DNA from: Parachlamydiales bacterium
Lineage (GTDB): Bacteria > Chlamydiota > Chlamydiia > Chlamydiales > Parachlamydiaceae
NCBI GenBank assembly: GCA_020051075.1
Contig: JAGVJP010000058.1
Location: 1-38,469 of the forward strand
Reading direction: 5' to 3'
Length of the DNA stretch: 38,469 nucleotides
Shown: positions 26,564-35,854 of the stretch, in pieces
Numbering within the stretch: position 1 is the stretch's first letter
How the letters are laid out: every line of letters begins with the position of its first letter
The notes under the pieces: generated by a model
The model's input: the letters and a program-made list of their open reading frames with translations, nothing else
The model's database searches: none
Told to the model about the DNA's origin: nothing
Translations under genes and position numbers: made by a program

Positions 26564-28081
26564 TTACGCTTCCAGCGCCTTAGTTATGGCTTCGCTGCTC
26601 AGTCGATACCATTCCTCAGACAGGCCTAACGCTTCTCCTAACCTTTCTGTCCGACGCGTTAACTTGCCCAGAAAATCTGCGATATAAGACTCATGTAATT
26701 CTTTGTAAGTAGCAACCACCGGTTCATCAGATCCATCAATTTGGAGCGATACTACCTGGCCTGGATTTCTAGACCCTCTTCCAAGAGCATAGTCGCTAAA
26801 ATGCTTCACATAAACACTTAACATCCGCAAAGAGTGTACGATATCGGTTAAGTCTCGAATTTGAACTCCTGCAGGATTCAAACAATTGTCTAAAGCTCTT
26901 TCTAAAGACGAGATATTCCCATCATAGGCTCTATGTCCCTTGTAAGCGCTACCCTCTGGACAGACTTCAATAATCCTTTTAATTTGATTTACAAGCTGTT
27001 TAAGCCTATTGAGATCTGTATCACCATCCACATCCTCTTTTAAAAAGAGTTCCTGAACTATTTCAGAGATCTTTTCCCGAGATAGCATCGATAGATTTCC
27101 GCAAACTGGGGGTTTGGGCATCGATCCATTGCCCTCAACTGAAGGCGTCGGTATCAATCCATTGCCTCGAACTGGAGGCGTCGGTATCGATCCATTGCCC
27201 TCAACTGGAGGCGTCGGTATCGATCTATTGCCTCGAAATGGAGGTGTGCGCATCGATCCCTCTTTGTTTGAATGCGATTCAGGAAATTCAGAATCTGTTA
27301 TCATCCTATTTATGTCTTCGTCGCTCTTTCGATACCAATCATCAGTCAAATTTAACGCTTCTCCTAACCTATCTCTCCGACGGGTTAACTTATTCAAAAA
27401 TTCTGTGATATAATTTTCATGAAAATCTTTATAAGTAAAAGTCATCGGTTCATCAGATCCATCTACAGGGACCGATATGACGTGGCCTGTATTTCTAAGC
27501 CCTCTTCCAAGAGCATATTCGCTAAAATGCCTCACAAAAACCCCTAAACTCCGTAAATTGTGTACGATCGAGGTTAAGTCTTCAATTTGAACTTCTTGAG
27601 GATTCGAGCAACGGCCTAGGGTCAATTCTAAATTCTGCATAGTAGACTGATAGTACCTATTTCCCTTGTAAGCACTGCCCTCTGGGCAGGATGCGATAAT
27701 CGTCTTAATTTGATTTAGCATACGATGAAGGTTATCAAGATCTGTATCACCATTAATATCTGGTGTTAAGAAAAGATCTCGAACAATTGCAGAAACCCTC
27801 ACTTGAGCAGGGGATGATGTCGATCCCTCTGTGTGTGAGCGCGTCGATCCATCTGTGCGTGGCTGCGGCAATGCATTCCTTTCCCTTGGAGGCGTGGATG
27901 TCTTAAAGCAATTTCTAGTCAAGCGATGAAACGCTTCTCGGTTGAAAACAAAATATGCTAAGGCTAATAATGCTAATGCAGCCACAGCTACAATAACAAC
28001 TGGACTAAACTTCGGTTTAAACCAAGTGTTTGAAAAAATTCCAACATTGGCATTGGAAACGCGAATAGTGTTATTCAACAT
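26564..28081 (-). CDS. Membrane-anchored protein with two copies of an unrecognised domain
   Basis: No known family. The 505-residue product has an N-terminal transmembrane helix (about 28-47, PVVIVAVAALALLALAYFVF), then a Pro/Ser/Thr-rich stretch, domain copy 1 (about 95-262), a repeat linker (284-327), and domain copy 2 (about 335-502). The two copies align throughout with an offset of 242, sharing CPEGSAYKG, LxDIVHxLR, FSxYALGRG, DGSDEP and EALxLxxxWY. Each begins with a DxNGDTDL or DVDGDTDL loop that resembles EF-hand/dockerin calcium loops but lacks an acidic twelfth residue. AAGGAG precedes the ATG, so the start is firm. A topology with the duplicated part outside the membrane is likely but not proven. 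It stands alone between spacers. Confidence 0.85.
   Translation of the reverse strand: MLNNTIRVSNANVGIFSNTWFKPKFSPVVIVAVAALALLALAYFVFNREAFHRLTRNCFKTSTPPRERNALPQPRTDGSTRSHTEGSTSSPAQVRVSAIVRDLFLTPDINGDTDLDNLHRMLNQIKTIIASCPEGSAYKGNRYYQSTMQNLELTLGRCSNPQEVQIEDLTSIVHNLRSLGVFVRHFSEYALGRGLRNTGHVISVPVDGSDEPMTFTYKDFHENYITEFLNKLTRRRDRLGEALNLTDDWYRKSDEDINRMITDSEFPESHSNKEGSMRTPPFRGNRSIPTPPVEGNGSIPTPPVRGNGLIPTPSVEGNGSMPKPPVCGNLSMLSREKISEIVQELFLKEDVDGDTDLNRLKQLVNQIKRIIEVCPEGSAYKGHRAYDGNISSLERALDNCLNPAGVQIRDLTDIVHSLRMLSVYVKHFSDYALGRGSRNPGQVVSLQIDGSDEPVVATYKELHESYIADFLGKLTRRTERLGEALGLSEEWYRLSSEAITKALEA
27101..27232. repeat. 33-bp tandem repeat encoding a Pro-rich linker
   Basis: Four imperfect 33-bp units encode 11-residue repeats of the form GNGSIPTPPVE (residues 284-294, 295-305, 306-316, 317-327) joining the two domains. 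The differences are point changes and keep the frame. Such coding minisatellites commonly vary in copy number between strains. Confidence 0.85.
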
Positions 28082-28338
28082 AGTTACTCCTTTATTAATA
28101 AATTATAAGTTACATAAAATTGTAGTTTTTTTATTAAAAAAAATCAACAAGAAAAGATTAAAGAACAAAAAAACTGCTTACGGGCGGCACGACCTGGGTA
28201 TAATCGACCCCAAATAGTGAGCCCTTGGCATGGGCATGATAGATTCAGGCCCGTTCATGAAAAGGGACAATCGGCCACGAAAAGGGGGCAATCGAGCGAT
28301 CCTGCTTATCCTGTTATACCCCTTTTGCCTAGATCCAA
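28082..28338. other. Spacer with GGGAC and AGGATA-type repeats
   Basis: About 255 bp between clpC and the duplicated-domain gene. The right part holds AAGGGACAATCGGCCACG-like words at about 28260-28290 and then ATCCTGCTTATCCTG at 28299-28313, one copy of the AGGATA repeat family. The left part should contain the promoter of the duplicated-domain gene. No ORF is supported. Confidence 0.45.
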
Positions 28339-30886
28339 TTATTTCTTTTGCTCTTTTTGCTTATCCTGAATATGTCTTAGAAAGACCTCTTCATCGATAA
28401 AAATAATTTTTCCATCTTGAACTGTAACCTTACAACGCCGCCCTTCATTAGGGTTCATGAGCAACTTTTCTGCGAGAGGATCTTCAAGGAACTGTTCAAT
28501 CACGCGTCTGAGAGGACGAGCTCCCATTTCAGGCTGGAATCCCTGTTCCACTAAGAAATTGCAAGCAGCCTCATCGAGTTGGATATAGACATCGCGGTTG
28601 TTGAGTCGTTTTTGCAATTTATTGATTTCAAGTGTGATCACCTGCAATAAATTCCCACGATTCAACGGATGGAAAATGACAACATCGTTGAGTCGATTCA
28701 AAAACTCAGGTTTAAACCGCTTCTTGACCTCAGCTTCTATCTTTTCTTTGATCCGGTCGTAGTCAAGAGAACCCTCAACGACACCAAAACCGATTTCTGT
28801 CGTTTTTTTGATCAGATCAGCCCCTAGGTTAGAGGTCATGATGACAATGGTATTGCGGAAGTCAACCTTACGTCCGAATGAATCTGTTAACCGTCCCTCC
28901 TCTAAAATCTGGAGAAGCAGGTCCATAACATCGGGATGAGCTTTTTTCAATCTCATCGAACAAAACCACTGAATAAGGGCGTTGGCGCACCTGTTCTGTG
29001 AGCTGTCCTCCTTCTTCATGGCCAACATATCCTGGGGGAGATCCTGTCATACGGCTGACAGCAAATTTCTCCATATATTCGGACATATCGACTTGGATGA
29101 GCGCATCTTCACCGCCAAACAGATTAATTGCCAGCAAGCGGGCTAATAAAGTTTTTCCAACGCCCGTCGGACCTAAAAATAGGAATGCACCGATGGGGCG
29201 ATTAGGATCTTTAATATCAGCGCGACTTCTGCGGATGGCACGGCACACAGTTTTGATTGCATCTTCTTGTCCGATGATGCTTTCTTTGAGAATCTCCTCC
29301 ATTTTAAGAACTTTCTGCAATTCACCTTCTGTGAGGCGATTGAGAGGAATCCCCGTCATTTTAGAGATCACGTTAGCGACATCCTCATCTTCGACGATGA
29401 CTTCATGTTCTTCTTTATTAATTTCCCATTCAGCACGAAGCTGCTGCAGCTGTTCGCGGAGATTTTTTTCACGATCCCGCAATTTTGCAGCTTTTTCATA
29501 TTCCTGCTTGCTGATTGATTCTTCCTTTGCAAGGCGCGTCTCTTCGATTTCAGCTTCGAACTTGCTGATGTCTTGGGGTTGGTTCATCATGGAGATCCGC
29601 ATCTTAGCGCCTGCTTCATCAATCAAATCTATCGCCTTATCTGGCAGGAAGCGGCCATAAATATACCGGTCAGAGAGAATCGCAGCCGCTTGGATGGCTT
29701 GAGGGGTAAAAATGACTTTATGATGTTTTTCATACTCAGGCTTTAACCCATAGAGAATTTCGATCGTTTCCTCGACACTTGGAGGGGCGATCATGATCTT
29801 CTGGAAACGACGCTCTAGCGCTGCATCTTTTTCAATATGTTTTCGATATTCATCGATCGTCGTAGCGCCTATGCATTGAAGCTCCCCTCTTGAAAGAGCA
29901 GGCTTCAAAATATTTGAAGCATCGATAGCACCTTCAGCAGCTCCAGCGCCAACAATCGTGTGGAGTTCATCAATGAAAAGAAGAACATTTCCATTTTTCT
30001 TGATTTCATCCATCACGGTTTTTATCCGCTCTTCAAACTGGCCTCGATATTTTGTGCCCGCGATCATCAGCGCTAAGTCGAGGGTGATCAGTTTCTTTTT
30101 GCGGAGGGTATCGGGAACATTTCCCCTAACGATAGCTTGAGCCAATCCTTCAACGATAGCAGTCTTTCCGACGCCAGCTTCACCAACAAGGACCGGATTA
30201 TTTTTGCGGCGGCGGCATAAAATAAGGATCAGCCGTTCAATCTCTTCTTTTCGTCCGATGACTGGGTCCATTTTACCTTCACGGCACATCTCGGTTAGAT
30301 CATGCCCATACGCTTTAAGAGCAGGCATTTTATCATTAGTGGTGCTCGCGGATTGTGATTTATCATAAGGAGGCTGCTTCTGAGCTCCTGGCTGATTTTG
30401 AGCTGGCCCCATTCCTGTTCCTGTGATGGGAGGGAGCTGTAAATTGAACGTCTCAAGCTCTTTCAAGACCTCTTTTCTAACTTCTTTAAGGTTGACGTTC
30501 AAATTCTCAAGAACTTGAGCAGCAACACCATCTGTTTGGCGCAGAAGTCCTAAAAGGAGATGTTCCGTTCCAACATAGTTATGATTGAGGTTAGCTGCTT
30601 CTTCATTTGCAAATTCAAAAACCTTCTTGACCTTTCCTGTTAGAGCAGGATCGCCATAAACCTGAATTTCGGGTCCATAGCCAACAAGTTTTTCCACTTC
30701 ACTGCGGACTGTTTCGAAGTCGATATTCAGATTGCGTAAAACGTTGACAGCGACGCCCTGGCCAAGTTTGAGCAAACCTAGAAGAACATGTTCGGTTCCT
30801 AAGTAATTATGGTTGAGGCGCTTCGCCTCTTTTTTTGCCAGCTTGATGACTTGCTTTGCGCGATTGGTGAATTTATCAAAAAACAT
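28339..30886 (-). CDS. clpC: ATP-dependent Clp protease ATPase ClpC, interrupted by a one-base frameshift
   Basis: ClpC unfolds substrates for ClpP. Domains in order: an N-domain double repeat ([13 protein letters not shown] and [13 protein letters not shown]), ATPase 1 (GEAGVGKT), a UVR-type middle coil ([14 protein letters not shown]), and ATPase 2 (GPTGVGKT, then FDEIEK). There the frame breaks: the codons for EKAHPDVMD read EKSSSRC because the run at 28942-28947 has six T (A on the coding strand) instead of five. The downstream frame continues correctly to LTDSFGRK and the C-terminus. Apart from that the protein would be about 848 residues, normal length. The start ATG at 30886 ([12 protein letters not shown]) is preferred to one 20 codons upstream. 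Sequencing error, transcriptional slippage or a real mutation are all possible. Confidence 0.93.
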
Positions 30887-31022
30887 GCTGTTCTCTCTTG
30901 TATCTGTATTATCCCTAAATGTAGAGAGGCGTTCGATTTTTTGCAAGTGCTCATAACAGATACAAAAAATCGCATAAGACTAAAATATTCACAAAGAATA
31001 AATCTTCACTCAAATCGTTGTG

Positions 31023-31262
31023 AACAGGATATGCAAAAGAAATAAAACAGGATAAGCAAGATAATGATACAGTATTGTTTTCCATCCTCCCTATCTTTCC
31101 CATCCTGTCAATTTTTACAGGATGGGGAAGATAGGACAGGATATGATGGGATAAGTTTTTCTCTTATTTTGTTCAAATTTCCCCAATATCTTGCTTATCC
31201 TGCCGCTTGCGATCCTGCCTATCCTGTTCTGTCCTTTTATCTTGCATATCCTGTTCAACATG
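31023..31262. repeat. Array of AGGATAWGCA-type intergenic repeats
   Basis: The spacer between hemG and clpC (30887-31276) is filled with variants of AGGATAAGCA and their reverse complement TGCTTATCCT, for example GAACAGGATATGC at 31023, ACAGGATAAGCAAGAT near 31050, and CTTGCTTATCCTGCC, CCTGCCTATCCTG and CTTGCATATCCTG from about 31190 to 31257. Orientation switches within the array, on the two sides of a long hairpin. The upstream part also holds the clpC promoter region. Short ORFs here are by-products of the repeat. Confidence 0.65.
31090..31135. terminator. 19-bp hairpin made from inverted repeat words
   Basis: CCTATCTTTCCCATCCTGT (31090-31108) pairs with ACAGGATGGGGAAGATAGG (31117-31135) with one G-T-type mismatch and an eight-base loop. 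It could end hemG transcription, but no T-run follows on the minus strand. Confidence 0.5.
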
Positions 31263-31276
31263 ATTTGAGGATGTTC

Positions 31277-32650
31277 TTAAGATTGCAGTTTTGAGATGGA
31301 GTTGCGTGCGGCGGCGATACAATCATTGATGGAGGCGCCAGTAAATGCAGCGCCGCTCAAAGTCAATCGTCTAGCCCAAGGGGCAGTTTTTTCAAATATC
31401 TTCTGTTTCCACACCTCATAACCCAGTTCATATTGTGGAATTGCCTGATGAATCGTACGGACATGAACCGCATCGGGAAGAGACCAAATTCCACAATGCT
31501 CTTGCAAAGCTGAAAGGGCGGTTTCAACAACTTGCTGATCCTCCCAAGCTTCGACGGCGGGATGTCGTCTTCCACCAATCATCACAGTAAGACGGCCTTC
31601 ACCGTAAGCGTTATTCTGTTGAGGAAAAACAGAAGAATCCCAGACGCAGCCTAGCACAGGAGATCCCATGCAAGAAGGAATTAAGTAGCCAAAGCCTTTA
31701 AGGGAATTTTCAAGACGGCGATACCCTAGGTTCACCACTTTCACTGAGGCATAAGATAACTCTTCTAATTGTTGCGAAAGAGAAGGATCTACTGATTGAA
31801 AGATCGAACTGCATGCATATGCTGGCAGCGTTGAGATGAGATGGTCTGCCTCTAATGTCTCTCCATTTTCTAAGAAAATTTCTACTTTATCATCCTTTAG
31901 AACCAACCGTTCGACAGTCTGATGCAAATGCAAACAATCGGTTAATTTATCAGTTAAAGTGCGAGTTAACGTTTCGAGTCCGTGTTTAAAAGAAAACATT
32001 GGACGAAGAGAGGCTGATTGAACAAACGAACTGACGAAGACTTCTTCTTTTCTCCGAGAAATCGACGACAACATTAGAGATCTTCGCTTTTGTTCCATCT
32101 GATCAATCTGTGGAAAACAGCTCTTCATAGACAGGCGGCTGATATCACCAGCGTAAATTCCTGAAACAAAAGGATCAACCAATTTTTCTACCCATTCTGC
32201 CCCGACGCGTCTCGAGAAGAAGTCCTCAATGCTTTCATCCTCAACAGCCCGTTTTGGCATCAACAGATCCCGCCACAGAGCCTTGCTCCAGCCTCTCATC
32301 AGCGGTGAAAAAGGAATTTCCCAAAGATTCCTAGGAACATGCTGCAGCCCTTTTTCTGTATAGATAAAGCGATTGTTAGCATCAGCACTCGGGAAAATGA
32401 CCTGTTCTTCCAACCCAAGCGATTCAATTAACGCTAATGTCGCGCGGCCTAATCCTTGCGTCCGGCAACTTCTTGGTCCCTGCTCGAATAAAAACCCGTC
32501 TTTTTCGATGGTTTCAATCCACCCTCCAGCTCTTCCGCTTTTCTCTAAAACTGTCAGCCGCACTTGCAGTCCAAGAGACTGCTTAAGATACCATGCAGTG
32601 GCTAATCCAGATATTCCAGCGCCTAAGATAACAATCTGTTTCGGTTTCAT
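31277..32650 (-). CDS. hemG: Protoporphyrinogen oxidase (HemY-type)
   Basis: This FAD enzyme converts protoporphyrinogen IX (or coproporphyrinogen III) to the porphyrin near the end of heme synthesis. The dinucleotide-binding motif GAGISGLATAW (about 10-20) and RAGGW are at the N-terminus, with FEQGPRS nearby, and the C-terminal FAD-contacting region ends LTLSGAAFTGASINDCIAAA. Length (457) fits. The ATG overlaps the stop of hemE as ATGA, so translation is coupled. In Chlamydia hemN lies between hemE and hemG (CT747-CT746-CT745); here it does not. The gene is of the HemY type although called hemG in Chlamydia. Confidence 0.95.
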   Translation of the reverse strand: MKPKQIVILGAGISGLATAWYLKQSLGLQVRLTVLEKSGRAGGWIETIEKDGFLFEQGPRSCRTQGLGRATLALIESLGLEEQVIFPSADANNRFIYTEKGLQHVPRNLWEIPFSPLMRGWSKALWRDLLMPKRAVEDESIEDFFSRRVGAEWVEKLVDPFVSGIYAGDISRLSMKSCFPQIDQMEQKRRSLMLSSISRRKEEVFVSSFVQSASLRPMFSFKHGLETLTRTLTDKLTDCLHLHQTVERLVLKDDKVEIFLENGETLEADHLISTLPAYACSSIFQSVDPSLSQQLEELSYASVKVVNLGYRRLENSLKGFGYLIPSCMGSPVLGCVWDSSVFPQQNNAYGEGRLTVMIGGRRHPAVEAWEDQQVVETALSALQEHCGIWSLPDAVHVRTIHQAIPQYELGYEVWKQKIFEKTAPWARRLTLSGAAFTGASINDCIAAARNSISKLQS

Positions 32651-33666
32651 GACATTCCTTTCACAGTCTCAATCACCGTTCTAACTGCATCTTCAGAAAC
32701 GTCGGGGTGAACCCCATGTCCTAAATTAAAGATGTATCCTGGATCTGCAGCCATCGAATCTAATAGGGCTGAAACTTCACGTTCAATTCTTGCCAAAGGG
32801 GCATAGAGGAGGTCAGGATCAAGATTTCCCTGCAAAGCAATAGGTACAGGAATGACTTTGCGAATATTGGCAAGGGAACAATTCCAATCCAAACCCACTG
32901 CTGAAGGAGAAAGTTCAGCTAAATCGGGCGCAAAAACAGAAGAGCCTCGGCAAAATAGTATTGTTGGAGTGCCTGTCGAACGTATTCCATCAATAATTTT
33001 CTTGAGGTAATGCAAGGAAAATTCTTTAAATTGACGATGAGCTAAAAAATTTGCCCAAGAGTCAAAAAGTTGAACAGCATCAACGCCTGCTTGAATTTGC
33101 TTCTGAAGATATTCTATCGACCAATCTGCAATAATATCTAAGAGCTTATGAAAGCTGCTTGGATCTCTAAACATCCATTGCTTAGTCTTCTTTAAATCTC
33201 GGCTGGACCTTCCTTCAATGATATAACTTGCTACAGTGAAAGGAGCGCCGCAAAATCCAATGAGGGGAACGTTTAAAAGAGATTTAACTTGCTTGATGCC
33301 TTGAAAGACATAATCGAGGAGGGTGAGATCGCATCTTTCTGGCAGAGCTTTTAAATCAGTATGAGAAGTGATTGGCCGCTCAATAATGGGCCCAATGTTA
33401 TCTTCAAAGCGGAGGCCAAGCCCCATCGCCTCAGGGATCACCAAGATATCTGAAAATAAAATTGCAGCATCTACCTCATAAGTTCTGATGGGCATCAACG
33501 TCACTTCAGCGATGAGTTCGGGATGATGGCACATCTCCAAGAAAGAATAGCGCTCTCTTAGGCGTCGATACTCCGAGAGATGGCGACCAGCTTGCCTCAT
33601 CAACCAGACAGGCGGCCTGGTCGTGTTGCAGCAGCGGAGGGCGCGTAATAGGAGATCATTAGTCAT
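32647..33666 (-). CDS. hemE: Uroporphyrinogen decarboxylase
   Basis: HemE removes four carboxyl groups from uroporphyrinogen III to give coproporphyrinogen III, following HemC and HemD. The signature RPPVWLMRQAGRHLSEYR is at residues 17-34, with GFCGAPFTVASYIIEG near 136-151 and LGHGVHPDV near the C-terminus. The length of 339 is typical. It lies 18 bp downstream of tkt and is joined by a 4-bp overlap to hemG, so tkt-hemE-hemG look like one transcript. A weak AAGGA lies 14 bases before the ATG. Confidence 0.97.
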   Translation of the reverse strand: MTNDLLLRALRCCNTTRPPVWLMRQAGRHLSEYRRLRERYSFLEMCHHPELIAEVTLMPIRTYEVDAAILFSDILVIPEAMGLGLRFEDNIGPIIERPITSHTDLKALPERCDLTLLDYVFQGIKQVKSLLNVPLIGFCGAPFTVASYIIEGRSSRDLKKTKQWMFRDPSSFHKLLDIIADWSIEYLQKQIQAGVDAVQLFDSWANFLAHRQFKEFSLHYLKKIIDGIRSTGTPTILFCRGSSVFAPDLAELSPSAVGLDWNCSLANIRKVIPVPIALQGNLDPDLLYAPLARIEREVSALLDSMAADPGYIFNLGHGVHPDVSEDAVRTVIETVKGMS

Positions 33667-33684
33667 GGGGATGGGGAAAGTCCT

Positions 33685-35721
33685 TTACAAAATCCGTTCG
33701 AGAATCGCTTCGACAGTAAATCCAAATTCTTGCGCTAAAGCACTTGCAGGTGCTGACTCTCCGAATCTGTCCATACAGATGGCGATCCCATGGCGGCCAA
33801 TATACTTATGCCATCCTAAATCAACTCCGGCCTCAATGCTGACTCGTTGCCCAAGATCTCCTCCAAAAACGCTTTCTTGATACTCCTCATCTTGCTTGTC
33901 AAACAGTTCCCAGCAAGGCATTGAAACCACCCGAACCGACTTGCCTAATTTTCGAAGTTCACCAGCAACATTCATCGCTAAAGATAGCTCAGAACCTGTT
34001 GCAACAAGAGTGTAGTCAGGTTTTGAATCTTCTTTCACGACGATATAGGCACCTCTTCCCACTCCTTCCGAATAGGGTACTTTTGTTTCAGCAAAATCAG
34101 GAAGGTTTTGCCGCGATAGAAGAATGGCTGTCGGCCCTTGATATCTAAGGGCTGCAATCCAAGCCATCCTCACTTCATGTGAATCCGCAGGGCGGATGAC
34201 TTGTAATTGCGGGATGGCACGCAAAGCAGCGTAGTGCTCTACAGGCTGATGTGTCGGGCCATCCTCGCCCAGAAAAATTGAATCATGGGTAAACTGATAC
34301 ACAACGTGAGCAACTTGTAAAGCCGCTAAACGGATAGCATTCCGCATATAATCTGAGAATGTCAAAAAAGTGCCGATGAAAGGGATGAAAAAACCTGTTT
34401 TATTCAACCCTGTTGCTATCGTCGCCATCCCAAATTCTCTGACGCCGTATTTGATGTTCTTTCCAATGAAGTGTCCTGCTGAAACCAGGGGAGAATTTTT
34501 TATCATCGTCATATCGGAAGATGATAGATCTGCAGAGCCTCCAATCAATTGAGGGAGATAGTCTGCTAATGCATTAATAACATCTTGAGAGGCCTTCCGC
34601 CCTGCAATCGGCACCTTAATAGAGAGATCCCATAGCCTCTTTTCGATATCATTTGGCAACTTATTATGCCGCATGGTCTCATAGTCATTAAATTTATCTG
34701 GGTGCTCTTGCGCCCATTTTTCAAATGTCTGGCGCCATTGTTCCTCTTTGGCTGCATCGGCAGGCAATTTATTTTTAAAGAAGTTCAAGACAGCTTGAGA
34801 AACATAGAATTCTTCTTGAGGGATGCCGAGAGCCTCTTTAGCCGCTTTAACCTCTTCAGTGCCTAAAGGAGCGCCATGAGCTTTATGAGTGCCGGCTTTG
34901 TTGGGAGCTCCCCTGCCAATAATCGTATGCGCAACGATGAGGCAAGGCCGTTCTTGGTGTTCTTGGATATGAGAGAAGACCTCATGGATTGCATCGAGAT
35001 CGTGGCCATCGATCTCAAAAACATCCCATCCATAGGCACGATAACGTGCTAATGTATCTTCTGAACAAGAATCAGGCAATGGACCATCTAACGAGATATG
35101 ATTTGAGTCATAGATGGCGACGAGATTATCTAGTTTAAGATGTCCTGCAAGTGAAGACACCTCGGAAGAGATCCCTTCCATGACACATCCATCGCCCATT
35201 AACACAAAAACTTTGCTGTTGAAAACAGAATATTTTTCGGTATTAAATCTGGCTGCAAGGAGTTTAGTTCCAAGAGCTACTCCAACAGCATTGCCGACGC
35301 CCTGTCCTAAAGGACCTGTGGTGGCTTCAACCCCTTCTGTCATGTGAGATTCCGGGTGCCCAGGCGTACATGAATGCAGCTGTCGAAACTGTTTGATATC
35401 ATCCAGGGAGATCTTATAACCAGCTAAATAAAGGCATGAATAGAGCCACATCGATCCATGACCTGCAGACAGAACAAAATGATCGCGATTGGGCCATTTC
35501 GAGTCTTTGGGATTCTGCTTCAAGTAATAGCCATAGAGATATGCACCCAATTCGGCACATCCCATCGGCAACCCTGGATGCCCTGAATCTGCCTTTTGAA
35601 CAGCATCCATAGATAATCCACGAATGGTGTTGGCAATCTTCTTCAGCATCTCCTTAAGCTCGTGGTCCAAAGGAATAATCTTTGATGATTTTTTTTCATG
35701 AGTGCTGAGATGATGGGTCAT
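33685..35721 (-). CDS. tkt: Transketolase
   Basis: Transketolase moves two-carbon units between sugar phosphates in the pentose phosphate pathway, using thiamine diphosphate. Landmarks: HPGLPMGCAELG near the N-terminus, GDGCVMEGISSE with the metal and TPP binding, SLDGP, the middle domain with YGVREFGMATIATGL, and the C-terminal RVVSMPCWELFDKQ. The ATG at 35721 (MTHHLSTHEKK) gives 678 residues, the family norm. The frame stays open for 80 more codons, but those codons lie antisense to the divergent gene and form a spurious hydrophobic stretch. It heads the tkt-hemE-hemG unit. Confidence 0.96.
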   Translation of the reverse strand: MTHHLSTHEKKSSKIIPLDHELKEMLKKIANTIRGLSMDAVQKADSGHPGLPMGCAELGAYLYGYYLKQNPKDSKWPNRDHFVLSAGHGSMWLYSCLYLAGYKISLDDIKQFRQLHSCTPGHPESHMTEGVEATTGPLGQGVGNAVGVALGTKLLAARFNTEKYSVFNSKVFVLMGDGCVMEGISSEVSSLAGHLKLDNLVAIYDSNHISLDGPLPDSCSEDTLARYRAYGWDVFEIDGHDLDAIHEVFSHIQEHQERPCLIVAHTIIGRGAPNKAGTHKAHGAPLGTEEVKAAKEALGIPQEEFYVSQAVLNFFKNKLPADAAKEEQWRQTFEKWAQEHPDKFNDYETMRHNKLPNDIEKRLWDLSIKVPIAGRKASQDVINALADYLPQLIGGSADLSSSDMTMIKNSPLVSAGHFIGKNIKYGVREFGMATIATGLNKTGFFIPFIGTFLTFSDYMRNAIRLAALQVAHVVYQFTHDSIFLGEDGPTHQPVEHYAALRAIPQLQVIRPADSHEVRMAWIAALRYQGPTAILLSRQNLPDFAETKVPYSEGVGRGAYIVVKEDSKPDYTLVATGSELSLAMNVAGELRKLGKSVRVVSMPCWELFDKQDEEYQESVFGGDLGQRVSIEAGVDLGWHKYIGRHGIAICMDRFGESAPASALAQEFGFTVEAILERIL

Positions 35722-35854
35722 AAAAAATATCCATAGGGTAAAAATGAAATAAAGCAACACTGTAAGAAATGGGCTATATAGTGGCAAGAATTTTTTTTTA
35801 AAGATGACAAGTAACAGAAAATAAAGTAATATTAGCTCAACAGTAGGACGAGTT

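Noticed and set aside
28942..28947. Programmed -1 ribosomal frameshift in clpC
   Set aside because: The heptamer AAAAAAG is a known slippery site, but a -1 shift leads to the wrong frame; the conserved downstream frame needs +1 or loss of one A.
31064..31294. 76-codon ORF in the hemG-clpC spacer
   Set aside because: It is translated from the AGGATA/TATCCT repeats and hairpin, giving repeated YPA/YPV words, as expected for a by-product of repeats.
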